64,000 bases of DNA from positions 9,982,001 through 10,046,000 of the forward strand of contig OU612072.1 in the NCBI GenBank assembly GCA_914767715.1, read 5' to 3'. Both the position numbers and the translations under genes were made by a program. Of this stretch, positions 24,440-39,400 are shown one piece after another. The DNA is from Membranipora membranacea (taxonomy: Eukaryota; Bryozoa; Gymnolaemata; Cheilostomatida; Membraniporidae). Within the stretch, counting starts at the first letter, position 1. Every line of letters begins with the position of its first letter. Under the pieces are notes generated by a model. That model was not told the DNA's origin. It saw only the letters and a list, made by a program, of their open reading frames with translations, and did not search any database.

Positions 24440-27400
24440 CTTGAAATTGAGAATCAAGAATTAACAACAACAAAAAACTTTATACCAAATGAGTTGCATG
24501 CGCTATCCTTGCCAAAAAGATGAGTTTCTCAGCTTCAAAGGTTTGGATATTAATGTGTTGTCATTTATCTAGTTTTTGTATGATACTTCTAGAAAACTTC
24601 ACCCTAATAATCCCAGCTATTATTTAGAATCTCAAACAATGGTCAGGGTGCACTGCAGTGATATAAATGACAAGAATCTGAAACAAAACAGTACCAATTT
24701 TAAATCAAGGTTCATTGTAATTTCTTGAGGGAACGTAAATAAATGATGTCAGAGACAAAGTATACCAAAAAGAACAAAGCTGAACAAATATGACTTCTGA
24801 TCGTTTTGCCGTACTTACGGCTCGAGGTCTGGGCACGCAACTGTGCGAGTCTTCTGAATGACAGGCTCACTACGTCGTGAAGGCCTCTCCTTTGATGAAT
24901 CTTTCACATTGTTTATCTGCCCAGTTTCCATGTACTTCTCAAGAGCCACCCAAAAGTCTGACGCTGGCTTACTCAGCTTAAGATCACTAGGAAGGCTCTG
25001 TCTATGGGCAGCTCTATCTGATTTTAGTTCCTTTGAAAGCTCATCTAAACTAGTGAGTGTGTCATCTACTACTGACATAGTCTTAGTGAGTCTATTCCTT
25101 AGAAGAAACTCAGGGAGGGGAGGCAACTCTTGTGGAGGGTTTTGCACAATGTCACGAGGATGATTGTCATCACTTGCATTATTAGCTGCAGGAGCGTAAT
25201 TTTTATTTGAAGCTTCAGTCAATGTAGTATCTTCAGCAGATTGGTTTTCGCTTTGAGGTGAATCTGCATTAACAGCTATACTAACACCAAACTTGACTTT
25301 TGTATATTCGTCCTCTTCTATGTCAGCTAGATTGTCAGAGGAGTATCCTTGCTTGCTTGGGGGGCTTCTCTCACGAGATTCTCGACCAATATCAGGAGGA
25401 CTGTGCACAGAGTTATCATCCCTTTCCAACACTGGTTGGGGTAATGAAGGTATTTCTACCAGATCACTTGAGTTGGGATTCTGTTCTGAGGCTGTTACCG
25501 TGTTGCGTTCGGGCTCCAGATGATCGAAGGCATTGCATGCATTGTAAACTGGTAGATCGGATTTATCATGGCTTGACGGGGAAGCACAGTGATGTACCGG
25601 AGTATCACCAGTAAGAATCACCTCAGCATGTGACAAGCGTCTTCCCACAATGCTCTGCGTGGTGAGAAAGTCATTACGCTCTACATCAATGGTCGCTGAG
25701 TCAGTTGCAGAGTCCTTGAAAAGTCGCACGGGGCTCTTCTTGAGCAAATCTGACAGTTTGATTGATGTCATTTCCTTGAGCTGTGAGAGTTTATGTATTA
25801 GTGCAGAGGTTTCAGTACGATTCTTCCGATGGGGTTCACAAAATTCTGAAACGACAATATGACACTGTGCATAAAGTTTGTATATCATCAAGGTTGTTTT
25901 CACAACCCCGTTGTTATAAGTGTCATGAGACAATTTTGATGGAGACAAAACGGGTACCTCTACACTCATGAAGTAAACTATGAAGGCAAATAACTTTTGG
26001 ACAATGTCACTTAGCTTTTTGGGGACTATTTGGTTTCATAAACATTCACGAGCACTAAGGGAGGATGGGCAAAACTTTTTGATGGAGGACATGGAATTTC
26101 TTATAATTATTGATACATTCTGATCGCTACCTGGCATCAAAATTACTGCAGAGCCTAGTTCACTTAAACATAATAAATTGAGACTCACCATTTGTGTGCA
26201 CTGGGCTTGAAGGCTGAGATAAATTGACTTTGACAACGGGATTCTGGCTTGTCTGGTAATGTGATTTTCTTCGATTTCTAGGCGGAGAGGGTTTACCACA
26301 GTCAAGCAATGTATCAGCTGAATGCCTTCTAGTTGGGGTCGGGAGGACTAGGCAGTCAATTTGTGCTTCTGAATAACTGTCTTTTCGCCTCAGCCTTGGA
26401 GCAACACTACTGTACCTTCGAGCCTGTGAAATATAGAGAATGAAAGGAATGATACAAGGAGCTGAGTTTCTTCAATGAAGTATGACAGATTTTATCATGT
26501 CTTGGTCATGATGGGTTCTGGTGAAGCCAAAATGTTGGCTCTGATTGGATGATTGGAGGGAAACCAACCAAACAGCCAATAAGATCAGAGCCATCTGATC
26601 GGCTAGTTATAGTGCGCCACAAATAAGAATTGATGTGTAATACTAGTTAACGACTAGAAAGTCAAGACAATGGCCTGACTTTACTAAGATGTGTCGGTTG
26701 ATGTGTATCATATGGTTGCAGTGGAGTATGTGCCACTATGTGGTAGCTACTCTAATATGAAAATATTTACCGCATTGCAAACTTCCGGACACCACACAGT
26801 GTTATCCCAGCCCCGCCCACTGTCAAGTATATGATGAAGCTGTCTAGCTCTCGCTGATAGCTCATCATGTGATTTCTCCTCTACGGGAGATGTGTTGGTG
26901 TGTTTGAAGAGATCAGGCATACTGCAGTGTCTTCTCTGCAGGGACGGCGAGGCGGATGGTGAATCTAATGCAGGATACAGCTCTCTGGTGGAGTGACCTA
27001 ACGCTGCAGAAAGTGGCTGTAAAAATGCAGGAAATAAATGAGTAGCCAAACACAAGATGTTGTACCTCGTGTTCCCCAATAACAGATATGGTATTCATAA
27101 GACCCAACTTTGATCCAATTTGCCTGCATTCCGGTTGCTACCATCTACTGGTCATGCCGCAGTGACCAGTGGAGGGGGAGAAACTCCGAATACAGGCAAA
27201 TGGAATCCATACACAAATATCATGAAGGACTTATGTAGAGCAAACATAAAGACAACAAGAACTTCGAACTACCACCAAAGATTACTAATGCACTTTTTAA
27301 CAGAGCAATGCATTTTTGATATGCCCATCAACAAAAAGCGTCAGTTACATGCTGAAGCAAGGTACCAAGCAAATGCATGAAGCCAATAATAGCACTAACC

Positions 27401-30400
27401 CCTTCTATGTCATGCACACATTCATCCTCTTCAGGAGTTGGTACCACTTGATGTTCAGCGCCGTCATTAGAAGCACCTAGAGCTAATGTTGTGTCGTTTA
27501 ATGTTGAGCACCTCGAATCATCGTCATCAGTGTCAGTGATTTGAACAGAGGGTATTATTACAGAGTCCGATGGCTCTGGAGATAATGTCTCCTCTACTTC
27601 AACAATGTTATCATTTTTCCTAGGAGATAAATTCTCGTTATGTCGTGAGTTTTCAGTCAGCTCATCTGATAATTCTTCACGGATAGTATTTATAGGACTG
27701 ATAGGAGGACTGCTACTGATCACAATACTTTGATTATCATTGTTCTCACAACCTATACTAAATTCAGCCAAAGCAGGGCGGTTAATTTCATTGACGAGCG
27801 ATGGATCATGCAGGGAATTGTGGGTATCGAGCAAAGAACTCTGGGACATGTCTAGAGCCAACACATCAGGCTCTTCTGCAACAGTTGGGGTTATAGAACG
27901 CATTAGTAATGGCGAGGAGGAGTTTAAATCCAGGGATGTGACGGGATTGCTCATCGAGCGATTAATTCGTGACGTGGGAGGAGTCATAAAAAGGTCAGAG
28001 GTCAACGACATGCGCGGGTCAGCTGAGCTTTTCCGTACCCTCTTTTTGGTCCTTGGGAGAGTTTCTAAAATGAATGAAAATAATAATATGTACGACAAAT
28101 TTAACTGCAGAACCTTTGTCATCCCATCGTTATATTTTATTAGAGTTATGCCTGGTGAAGGTGACGGACAACTTCTAAACTCAGATCGTAGTTTCACTCT
28201 CAGTAATTAATTTGTTCAACATAAATTTAAGCCACCAATGAGGATCGAACTCATGACCTCCTGTTTACTAGACAGGCGCTCTAGCCACTGAGCTATGGCG
28301 GCTTATATTGTGTTATTAACTACGCCTCTCAAAGGCTCTAATTGAAAGTGTCCACTTTATCAGGGGGAACCGTTATCTTCCAGATATTGTCAGAGCTCCT
28401 AGATAATAACAGAGCTGGCTTAATCCCCTAGATAATAACACAAGAAGGAATTGGCTTAGAGATCACGGCCAAAAAAATACCTAGATTTGCGTTATTGCTG
28501 TATAGAGGACATGGATCATAATGTGCAAATATGATCACAATAGCTATGTCAATCATATCCGACATTAAAGACAAACCTGGACCAAAAATGTACTTCCCTG
28601 AAGGAGAAAAACACTTGCAGGAGGAAACGGTTGATGCTTGGAAAAGAATTCAAATGATGATAAATATGGCTCAAATAAATACTTTAAATCTTACAAAAAG
28701 TGGTGCTTGCTAACCTAGTAGCAAAACCTAAATTTCTCCGTATTTACTCCTTGAGGGTATCAAAATATTTGTGACCATACACTAGCCAATGTTTTTGGCT
28801 CAGATTGATTGGAAAGAGGCAGCCAATCAGAGCCGACACATTTGCTAACCACATACCCAGTTCAAAATCGCAGAGAGACCACTACGTTATTGTGCATTTC
28901 ATGTTTAGACCCTAGAATTGTATCCAAATTTGTTACATGACATTCTTTGAGTATCACCAACTCATACCTCCAGCGGATGTTGATGAGTAGGGCTGCGACT
29001 TTCTCCTCTTCTTCTCTATATAATCTGGAGTCTGATGAGCTCTCAGTGTGAAAGCTTTGAACTGCTTAGCAAATTTCTCATCGCTCTCACTCTTACCTAA
29101 AATAAGCCAGGGTAAATTACAATCTAGCAAGCATCCATAATCATTGTGAGCAAAGAATATTTACTCATAGTACTAGAAAGAGTTATAGTTATAGCTCAGT
29201 GGAATATGGGATCGGTGAGGTTCTTCTAAACAAGCTATAACTCAGAGTTATGCCAAAATCATTGTTGAATTGATCAAGGAGTTAAAGACTTAACTTCTTG
29301 GATTGATTGAACTAAAATTTAGCAAACTTTAGATCAGGTTGAATGTGAAATTTAAAGATCCATTGACATTTTTATCTGTACGGTTCACAAAAAAAAGGTC
29401 TAAAATAGTAACAAACCTGTAAGGGTCAGTAACAGTTCTTTAGCTTTATCTGGTATTTTGACATCATAACTCTCTAGAATATAATTCTTGATTTGTGAGC
29501 ACCTGCAAATTAAAGACAAATAAAGACTTTGTTACGTGGTAAGATTTACTTTTCACTGCGGTTGAAAGAAGGATCAGGGGTTGATAATGTAATTTATGGC
29601 CATAGTGGATAAACATGGCTGGATTGCTATGTAATATCAATTACGCCTTGCAGCAGTTGTATAGTTATAACGTGACTAAAACTTTGAGAGGGAGATAATA
29701 AAATATTGCCTTTTCCTTAGGAAATTGTCTCCTTTTGGTAAGCGGGAGGACAACTTTCAAAATATGACATTTTAGTTTCAACTCTAAGAAAGAAAATTCT
29801 CTTGTCCAACATACAAGAAAATTTCACACTCTACAATCGGCAAGCAAAGAGAAGGACAAACATAGGCACTGATAAATAGACAAGATGAGAATTAAGCTTA
29901 CCATTTTCGTTTTTGTTCGAGAGTTTTAGCTTGTAGAGTATTCTGTAGTCTGGGATTATCATAAGGCACCAGGTGAAAACTAAGAGGCTCTCGAGGAATA
30001 CTCTCTATCAACATCAGATTGTGGCACTGAAAAAGAGAGCAATGATCACTTATCCGAACGCAAGATCCATTCACCTGGCTTAAGGTATCATAGGGCCATC
30101 AATCTAGATCTCTGAAGATACAAGAATATCCTCTACTGATTGTTAGCACTGAATTGACATAAATTACATCATTAGACAGTTGGGGAGTAGTTGCACGGGT
30201 AGTGTTGTCAAATAGACCGATTAATCGCTTTGTATACCTTGTAACTTGTGGCTGGAACTTAGTTTAGCTAGTTGGTCAGCAGCTTGAAGTTAGCTAGCAC
30301 CAATTTATTCTCTGGGCTTTATTTTATGAGGATGGGTAACTATTGGCTAGCCAAAAATTCCATCATTTCAAGTATATATTACATTGTGGACTTTTTCCTC

Positions 30401-33400
30401 CTGCGAATGCTGTACTACCAGAGACAACGGATATGGATTATCTATAGTCTCTGGTACTACGCTAGGTCAAATCAACAAACCATAATAGAAGTTTTACAGG
30501 ACATAGCACCGTCTTCTCTCTTCTTACAGATAATTATTCCCTTCTCAAAAAGGTAAATATGTCTGAAACTTTTAGCTCCATGCATGCGTAGATCACCCTG
30601 TCAAACAGAAGGTATTATTTTTGGTGAGATTTTGCAGTTATATGTTGATAGAAAATGATAAGCTGTGGTATATTTTTATGAAAGAACCTTGTCTTGTCTA
30701 TGAGAAGACGCTGGCCAAGGTAATTCGAACCAAGCTGGGTTCAGGTTTGAGGTCTCATAGAACGGAAGGATCAGCCTGATAGTTTCGGAGTGTATGTGCT
30801 ATGTACACAATTAGAAACACTGCCAAACAAACAATCCTTTAGACACGTATGGGAAATTTTTTTAAATGTAAACAGTAATATTGAAGATCTTCATTATATG
30901 CGGAACTGCTTCCATAGAAAGATTCTTCACAATAACAGTCTAACTCTAGCCCATACACAATGTGTACGAAGAACAACACTAGCTACCTTTATTATTAATT
31001 ACCTCAACAACTAGTTTTCCAAAGTCGAGCAAGTTGTAACCTTCAAAATTGTACAGCATACTCTGAATTTCCTGTATCTTCATTGCATCTTCATGAGATC
31101 GCTTGAGCTCGTTGATGTTATGTGCGCAGTCAGTCATACACTGCAGGGATGTGGTTATTGTGTCTCTGCCAAACGTGTCTTCAGGGAAATGTTTCAGAAG
31201 ATTCTGCATGGGAAAAAAATAAATTGTGTTTCATTCTGAAAAGCTGTTGTAACACTTCTATTACCAGTAGAATGTTTGTTGAGAAAAACCTTAACTTTGC
31301 GATTACTTCCTGCATCCAACCCACCCACTACTGCAATGATATAAAATAATGTCCAAACCAGTTGGGAGTTATCTTCTATTTTACACAGTGGTCACAACTC
31401 CCAAAGCCAACCAAGAATATTTAGAATTCCGCATGCGCAAAATGTAACAATCTAGTACAATTCCATGCACATACAACGCAGCAATGAATGAAAGAGCTTC
31501 ATGAGTTGGTACAAAGTTGGGAATATGTGAGCTATCCACCAACAATCATCAATCACATGATACAGTGGATTCAGGGTAAGTTTTATCAGTGGCGCAGCAT
31601 GTTATTTTAAGAATGATAGTAAGTTTACCTGCAGGAGTAAGTGATATTTGAGAATTCTCTGTACAGGTTTGTGTAGATAAGAGCCCAGTGGTAGGCCATG
31701 TCCGAGTATAAGCTGCTGCTTTCTGAATGCATCATTCACTACTGCTGTGCGTAGAAGTCTCGTCAGACAGCTGATAGAACTGAAAAAGAAATAAAAGACA
31801 AATTATTTTATGACAGGCCTCCGACATGGCTTGTTTCGTTTCCTAGTTTGTCCTTGTTTTTCTATGCTCATCAGTGCACCATTATCTGATAATGATGTTT
31901 GCATAACACAGTTTGATGATCCCCGGTGACTCTTGGAAGAAAAGTGGCCAGCTTGGGGAGGGGGTAGGGAAGGAGGTAATAAACAGTGTGTTAATTGATA
32001 TCTAGGGTGTAACAAAAGAACCCACCAATATAATAGAAATAGATCAATATGGCAGTAGAGAAATGATCTAGAGAGGTGATTGACCTGTTAATGGATATAA
32101 TATAAATTCAATCCATCCGTGTACCAAGTGAATTCTAAAAGTCTCAAGCACTTCAGCCCTTAACCCCCCCCCCCCCCCATCATCAAACTAAGCGTTCACA
32201 TGGAGCTACAATATTTCTCAGCTGTTCTATAAACGGACACAGATGACAGCTACCAGTTATGATTGACAAGTGCTTCCATTCAAAGATGCTTATCTTTCTG
32301 TGGCATGTACTTGACTGTGTGGTTTGAGTTGCTTATCCTAACTGTCTACGTTTACATAAACATTGTCGTTTCTCTCATCAAATTCCAATATCCTTGTTTA
32401 TGCCGCATCAGATTCATATCCTAGGTTTAAAACAGCCAAAAGGGTTTTTGAGACCATGTCTTGCAATCAGAAGCAGGAAATAGTAGTTACGTCACAGGAA
32501 TAACCCTGGTATGAGGATGAAGTAAGTGTCATACGGAGTACAAGGACTTACTATATGTTTATAGGGGATAAAAACAAGTAGTATTACTCAGTAAAATATT
32601 GTAGAGCGTTTTTTCGAAGAATTTGTTGTTGTCAGCATATTCCTTTCTGACTGATGGTGATCATGCCATTTTGAGGTGAGCTGACCCTTGGCACGGAGGT
32701 GTGGAAATGGGATCAGAACTCATCAACAATGACAAACAATTCATTTCTATTCATAGAGAGAGTTGCGTATCAGCCCGTCTGTTAACTAGGTTTGACCACT
32801 AGTGTTTAGTCTTCGAGTAGATATGGTACGATAATGCCAAATACCCTGGTCGTGCAAATGTGCCAATTTCTTGGCCTTAGCTGCCAGATTTATGATAAGA
32901 GGCGAGTAGATCGTCGCATTTCAAGCCAAGCTTGAACAATCATGCAAAACATCATTGATGCATTTGTCTACATGATGTGAAATGTTGCAAGTCATGCAAT
33001 GCATGCTGGGAAGGTTTTTAAATCCCTTAATACCCTTTGAAGTAAGTGATTGTGTGCGAGCCTTGACTATGATCCCATGTGTCGATTTCGATTTCGTAAG
33101 GACTCCGGGAGTAATCGCCCCATGGAAATGGCATTAAAGTCAAATTCCGATTGTGACGAATGACTTTTTTGACGCAAATACACGTACCGTACCCGTGTAG
33201 AATCACTCATTTTCTGATTTATGGCGTGGCTGAATGGTTAGCTCTTGCACACATTGACTTCAAAGGGCATTACCCCTGGAGACAGGGGTTCAAATCCCAG
33301 CCGCAGCAGATTTTTTTCCATCATGGGAATGGTTAGGATTCATAAATCGAAATTGGAGTGAACCACAAATTCGATGCATGGAACCATAGTTATAGTGAAT

Positions 33401-36400
33401 GAGTGTCACAACACACTCTTCTCCGAGTTCTATGATGAAGCAAACAATAATATTGTTACAAACTATGTCCTACCTGGGGTAGTTGGTGACATATTTGGCG
33501 TATATCCTGAATTCAGTGCCTCGGTCTATGAAACACTTTGCTATAGCTACAGGCTGTTCGTCACAAGTCTCCAAATCTGTCAGAAATGAGCTGAAATCAA
33601 GAAAGAAAATCAAGATAGTGGTTTGCCTTATGGATACATTCAATGGCATCGCCAAGTATACGAGTTTGTGATGATGTGACCGGAACAACAACAAGATCTG
33701 GGAGCGATATATGAATAGGCTAATCTAGTCAAGACTCATAATCCAGCGCGTGACAAACATATTTTGAAGGTATGTACATGAAAAACATGTCTATTGCGAG
33801 TTCAAGTGCTACCGGCTAAACCTAAATCCTCAACGTCAATCACAGTATAAGGGCAATGCAGGTTTCTTTCCTTGAACATTAGTATTCAAGTATTTCAATG
33901 ACTTACAGCCAAATTTAACCTTCAGTCAATTTAAAATTTGAAATTCAAAGATTTAAATTGGCTAGTTCTTCCAAAGATACTGAATACTCAATTATATAGA
34001 TTTAACCTCTGACTTCATCAGTAAAACTAGTCATTGTACAAAACGCTCTTAAGTTCTTAAGTTGAAAGCTAAGCACAGAAGTTTAGTAAATATTGTGTCT
34101 GGATAGTTTGAAGAATGTTTACCAAGTCAAAACATAAAGTCTGAGTGCCTATAATATGGTCTGCACTAGTACTACCTGTTGAGAGGTATATATATATACA
34201 AGGAAATATGTTACGCAACTAGACTGTAAAATGATGGAAATTACAGACATTGGGTTCGACTAGACCTGTGAGGCCTGGAACTTTCGAAACAACAACACAA
34301 TTTTCAAAAACACCCCAACTTTATAGTGGAATTGAGTTGAGGAAGGTTACTTCAAGTTGCACCCATAACTTGTTCTGTTCTGTTTTGTCATGTCACTGAT
34401 ACAAATTCATTTATTAGGGATATTTTTCAGGAATCAGGGAAGGTTGGTGGGTTTTCTATCCCTCCTGAGAAGATCGATGTTCAACTCAGAGTTATCTGCC
34501 CCCAGTTTCATGACAATGAGAGACTGACTTACTTGTGAAATTGGTAGATATCTTCTATGTTAGCGAATATTTCTGCCACGTCCTGTTTGGTGATGTGGGA
34601 GAGTTTACGAGCACAATCCAGATAACCCTGAAATAAAAAGGTAGATAGTCAGATTAAATGCGAGTTAGATGTGGGTTAAAATTGCAAGTTTGTCTCTGTC
34701 CGATGACTGAGAAATACAGGTGCCTTAAGGGTGCGGGCGCCATATACGGCACCAAGTTGCTCTCAGATTGCAAGCAGGTCGGAGCAAACCTGGGGCGTCA
34801 ATTGAGCCGAGAAGTCAGAAGACAGCATATAGGTCATTGGGAAGCAAACATGAACATATTGTAAACATGCTGAATGTCTTGGAATCGGGGCTTGTCGGAT
34901 CGCCCTTCAAGATCTGTTATTCCTCTTGGCTGTTGCATAAGTGTGGTACAATGGTGCCCCTGACATCAAACGTGTGGCCATTTCTTCTTTCAACATACTG
35001 TCCAGAGGAGGCGGATAAAGGTTTTAAATGTCCTTCATCGGCGGGTCAAGTTTTGACAGCATTTTTCATCTGTTAGCAATTCAACAATGCTTGCTTGCAA
35101 CATAGCCCTTACAAAAAATTTTGATGCAATCAAAACATTGTCCATGAATTTTTGGGTCAGTGCTCAAATACAACTGTTAGCGGCTTAGCGGCTAGCGGCT
35201 AAATTCCATTTTTTTGTGAAACTTAAGTTGATGTGAAGTCAGCTGTCACTATCAATATAATCACTACAGCGAATTAATTAATTCCAACAGAAATATGTTA
35301 AAAGTAGTCAGCTGGTTTTAACACAAATCATGAGAGCAAAGTCCATTCCAAAAATTTTTAATTTTTTGACATGAAATGATCCAGATAGAAAATAAAAAAA
35401 AAGGTTCATAATAACGGCGAAGGGAAGAACAGTTTAATGTTCAAAACTCTATGTAGTATTAAGTTTATTGGTGACCGCTAGCCTCTTAAGTTGACCTTCC
35501 TAAATTTAGATATTTTATTCAAAGCAGTCCTTGAATCACAGCTCAGCTGTGAAGATTGTTTGAGTTTAGGGACACTAGAGTGGGGTTAAACTTATAGCTG
35601 TATTTATACTGATGACTAATAAATACAGTATTGCATGATATCAGTAACAAAAGGAAAGACAAGATGGCATTGACTGGCCAGACTACAGCAAACAAAAGAC
35701 TGAGATAAGTAGGTATTGTGTCCCATCCTACCTACTACTCTATTTATATACAGGAGAATGGTTAGCCTAGAAGTGTTGTCATTGTTAGGGCTTGTAAATT
35801 GTGACAGTTTCAAATAAAGTCGGTTGATACACCACCTGTTGCTACTCTTGACAATTTATTGTTCATTCTGAGAAAATCATACAGTTGCAGTCTTTTCACT
35901 CACAGGCAGTGAAGATTTGAAAGTTGCAGTTGGCCTTTTTTTGCTATTAGTTTTACTGGCAGAGTCCTCATCATTGTTGTGAAAGATCAAGGTTTTATGT
36001 AGTCTGAGGCCCCAGAATCTTGCCCCACCAGACGCCCTGGCCTCAGCGGGAACTCAGTTTTCTTTCCTATAGCTTAATTTGTTGTAGACTATTTTTTCCA
36101 GCATGTAACCAACTAATTCAAGCCGCTTACATACTAATTTTCTTTGATGTCAACACCCTACGTGCGGAAGTAGAAACCACATTTAAATCACTGCATCACC
36201 TAAATAAGCATTATGATTCAAGTATCATGACTAGTCTGGAGTGAGTTATATGAAGACATGCCATCTCATTTGGATAACCAGGTTCAATTCGTAGCATCCT
36301 GGCCTTTGATTGGATAACTTCTCTACTTAGTACATATTAGTTCTGTGAAAAGAATTTTTTCTTTGTATTACAATGGTACACATCAGCCAATGAAAAAGGT

Positions 36401-39400
36401 GACATGAATCTGCTCTAAAACTAATCATTGTTTTCTTATCCTGCTCTGATCTCTGCTCTGTTACGTAACAAGATTGATCCAGCGATATATAAATATTGAG
36501 ATCTGGTGCCAGGGCTATTGAACCTCATGTTGATTCATTGACAAATGAAGGATTTGCTTTGCATTTATAAGAATTCCCTGGCGTGGCTATGAGCTATCAA
36601 AATACAAGCCTTGTGGTGTTAGTTTCAAACTCAGCTGTTTAGTTGTCTTCTTAAATTCCATAGGCACTAATACTAAATACTAGAAGATACATCCTTTCTC
36701 CTCAACGCAAAACATAGGATAGTGTAGATATTGATGTACCTCTAAATGATACCACAAAAGGTACCTTGAGTAGCATTTAGTTTGGGGATTTCAATGTACT
36801 TCAGTAATGAGTGTAATATGGTGGTGAAACTTCATTAGTCTCTAGTATGTAGATAGTTTGAAAAGTATATTAGTGTGTGTGGGTGGGCCTATCCATATAT
36901 ACTATCTTACATGAGGCGCGACACTCCCTTCCCTCTCACCTTCGCAATGTTACTTCCACTTCCTCTTTTAAACCCACCTATTTTCTGTAGGTTTTGTAGT
37001 GATTTTTTAGGGTGCAAGGCAGCTGTCAACTTTAGGATCATGTATTTTATCATCATATTTTCTCATCGCTATAACATTTGATGAGGAACTTTTGACAGAT
37101 TTCGTTTATTTGCTACAGGCTTATTTTTTAGTATCCCATGCTCAACTGCATAGAAATCTTTGTTCTAAACATTTTTATTATGTAAATGTTAGTATTCTTG
37201 GCTGACTGTCAACCTCAAGTTCTGCAGCTAGACAAAAATAAATGGAGCGCTACTACTATCAAATCCTGGCCCTAGCAGGTCATCATCTTTGCCTGCAGGT
37301 AGCAAAGGGACAGTCACCAGCATGTCATCAGTTTTGCCTGCAGCAGGTATAATATGGCAATCAGGTGCAAAGCCATTCATATTATGACATCAGTATCAAA
37401 TAACACTATTATTAAACCACACATTAGAAGCTTGATTAGAAAACATTTAAGGAGTGCTTTTGTCCAAGGGTTTATATTTATCAAAACATGTACTGTTGTT
37501 GTCTTGTGAATTCACCTATTGTCAGCCAATGTTAGCCTGTCAGCGTGTGCTATGCTGCACCCATTTGATATAACAATATAATAACATATCAACTATTGTG
37601 GGTTATTCAGACTGGTTGTTTGTTTATGGGCTTATATTACATGTAGGGGATACAGGTTGATAGATATAGCTTGACTTTTCTATTAATGCAAATTATAATA
37701 GACATGATTTCATGCTGTGGCTCAACTATGAAATACAGGGTGAGATGCAGTTTTTGCAAGTGCAAGTTTTTTTCTCTTGAAACCTTTCAACTTGTTGGCT
37801 AGCTGAGGAGTTTCAACATATGTTTGCATCAATTATAAATTGCCAAACATGATACTAGGTGCCAAGATAGACTTCATTCATATCTTGGCAACCAATTGGC
37901 AGGAGCAACACTTTGATATCATTCAGCGTGAAATAATAAAATTTACATTGAATTTGCTAGAAATTATTTTTTTAACATCACAGTAACAATTTGGAATGAT
38001 CTATCTCCCCAAGCCATCTATGATGGAAGACGAATTAAAGGACAGATCTTTGGGCTTAGTTCAAAAGCTGAGCATTCTGCAATCCGGTTATGTTTCAGGG
38101 ATATGAAATGCACTCATTGCGTCTGGATTCTTCGGCAAAAACTCTGCTGGGATTAATAGCTTCCCTGGCTAATCATTTATGTTGGATTAAGGATCTATCA
38201 ATGCTTAGCCTATCCCTAGCAAACCTAAGACCTGGTCTACAAAGGCTCCATGTCCCTATGTGTAAAGAAGAGGAGCTGTGCGTTTGCTCACTTCCAAGGG
38301 GTAGTAGGAGTTAGCTCAGTTGGTTAGAGCGCCTGCCCTCTAGCGCACAAGCATTGGAGGTCTGCGGGTTAGAATCCTGCTGCAGTCTACTGACTGCTGG
38401 GCGCAATTGACTGCTGTGCTCTGACCTGCCTGCAAACTGAGAGCAACTTGGCGCCTGTATTTCTCAGTCTATGGATAGGGACCAACTTGCGATTTTTACC
38501 CACATAATTGTAAATTCTGTGTTCTGACTCAAATATCGGTGCCTTTTTTTAAAGTTGTCTGCTCTTTGTACATACCAGAACAATATCCTCAAGGTCTCGC
38601 ACATACTGCTGTTCTGTGACTAGTATCTCCTCTACCACATACTCACAGAAGTCTATTTTACTCCCTGATCCATTCTGTGGTGATGTCGGCTCATCAGGGT
38701 TCGGAGAAGGAGATCTGGCCCTGCTATAAGGACAGAACAGAAAGTTGTTAACTGTGAGACAGCCATTAAACGTTGCCAATAAACATATTGTGTGGGAAAG
38801 TTATGCTATAGTGTGGTACAGGTATGCTATGCAATGTAAGGTTACTACTCAGAACTAATTTTTCAAGTGCATCAAATTTGCCGAGTTCACTGATAGTGGT
38901 TGACAATGGAATTCCACTACCAGTTAACACAGCAAAGTTCAAGAACTTAAACCAACGAGTTATAGAAAACTCCCCACTCCGAACGTGCGTGACTTTCGCT
39001 ATGTTCACATCTCACGTGTTGGCCTGAATACTACGTATATAATACCATAAATAAGACAATTAGTTTGGGCAGACAAAGCAAGAAATATCAAATCATAATA
39101 TACCAACAAGTTATTCAATGAGGTTAAATAGCTTCAAGACATCTCAACAAGTAACAGGATTCCTCTGAGTCTGAGGACACAACGAAGGAAATGCAATTCA
39201 GTATCTATATTGAAGGTAAGAAGGGATGATGTTTTGTCCTTGTTGGGAGCCTATTCATCAGTCACTGATCACTCTACATATTAAACACAAACACAATATA
39301 GTCCTAACCACCAACCTCTTAGCAGCTGATTAAGAAAATATAAACAATAAACCTCATAAATAGTTGCTAACACAAACCACATGTTTATGCACTAGTACAG

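Noticed and set aside
24858-25971. Several plus-strand frames of 60-104 codons
   Set aside because: They are antisense shadows of the large RhoGEF tail exon.
27740-28210. Plus frame of 156 codons
   Set aside because: It is antisense to RhoGEF exon 13 (27400-28064), whose splice phases and composition are clearly coding on the minus strand.
37940-38260. Plus-strand stretch reading TIWNDLSPQA, reminiscent of a LINE tail
   Set aside because: The similarity is too short, and the frame breaks soon after.
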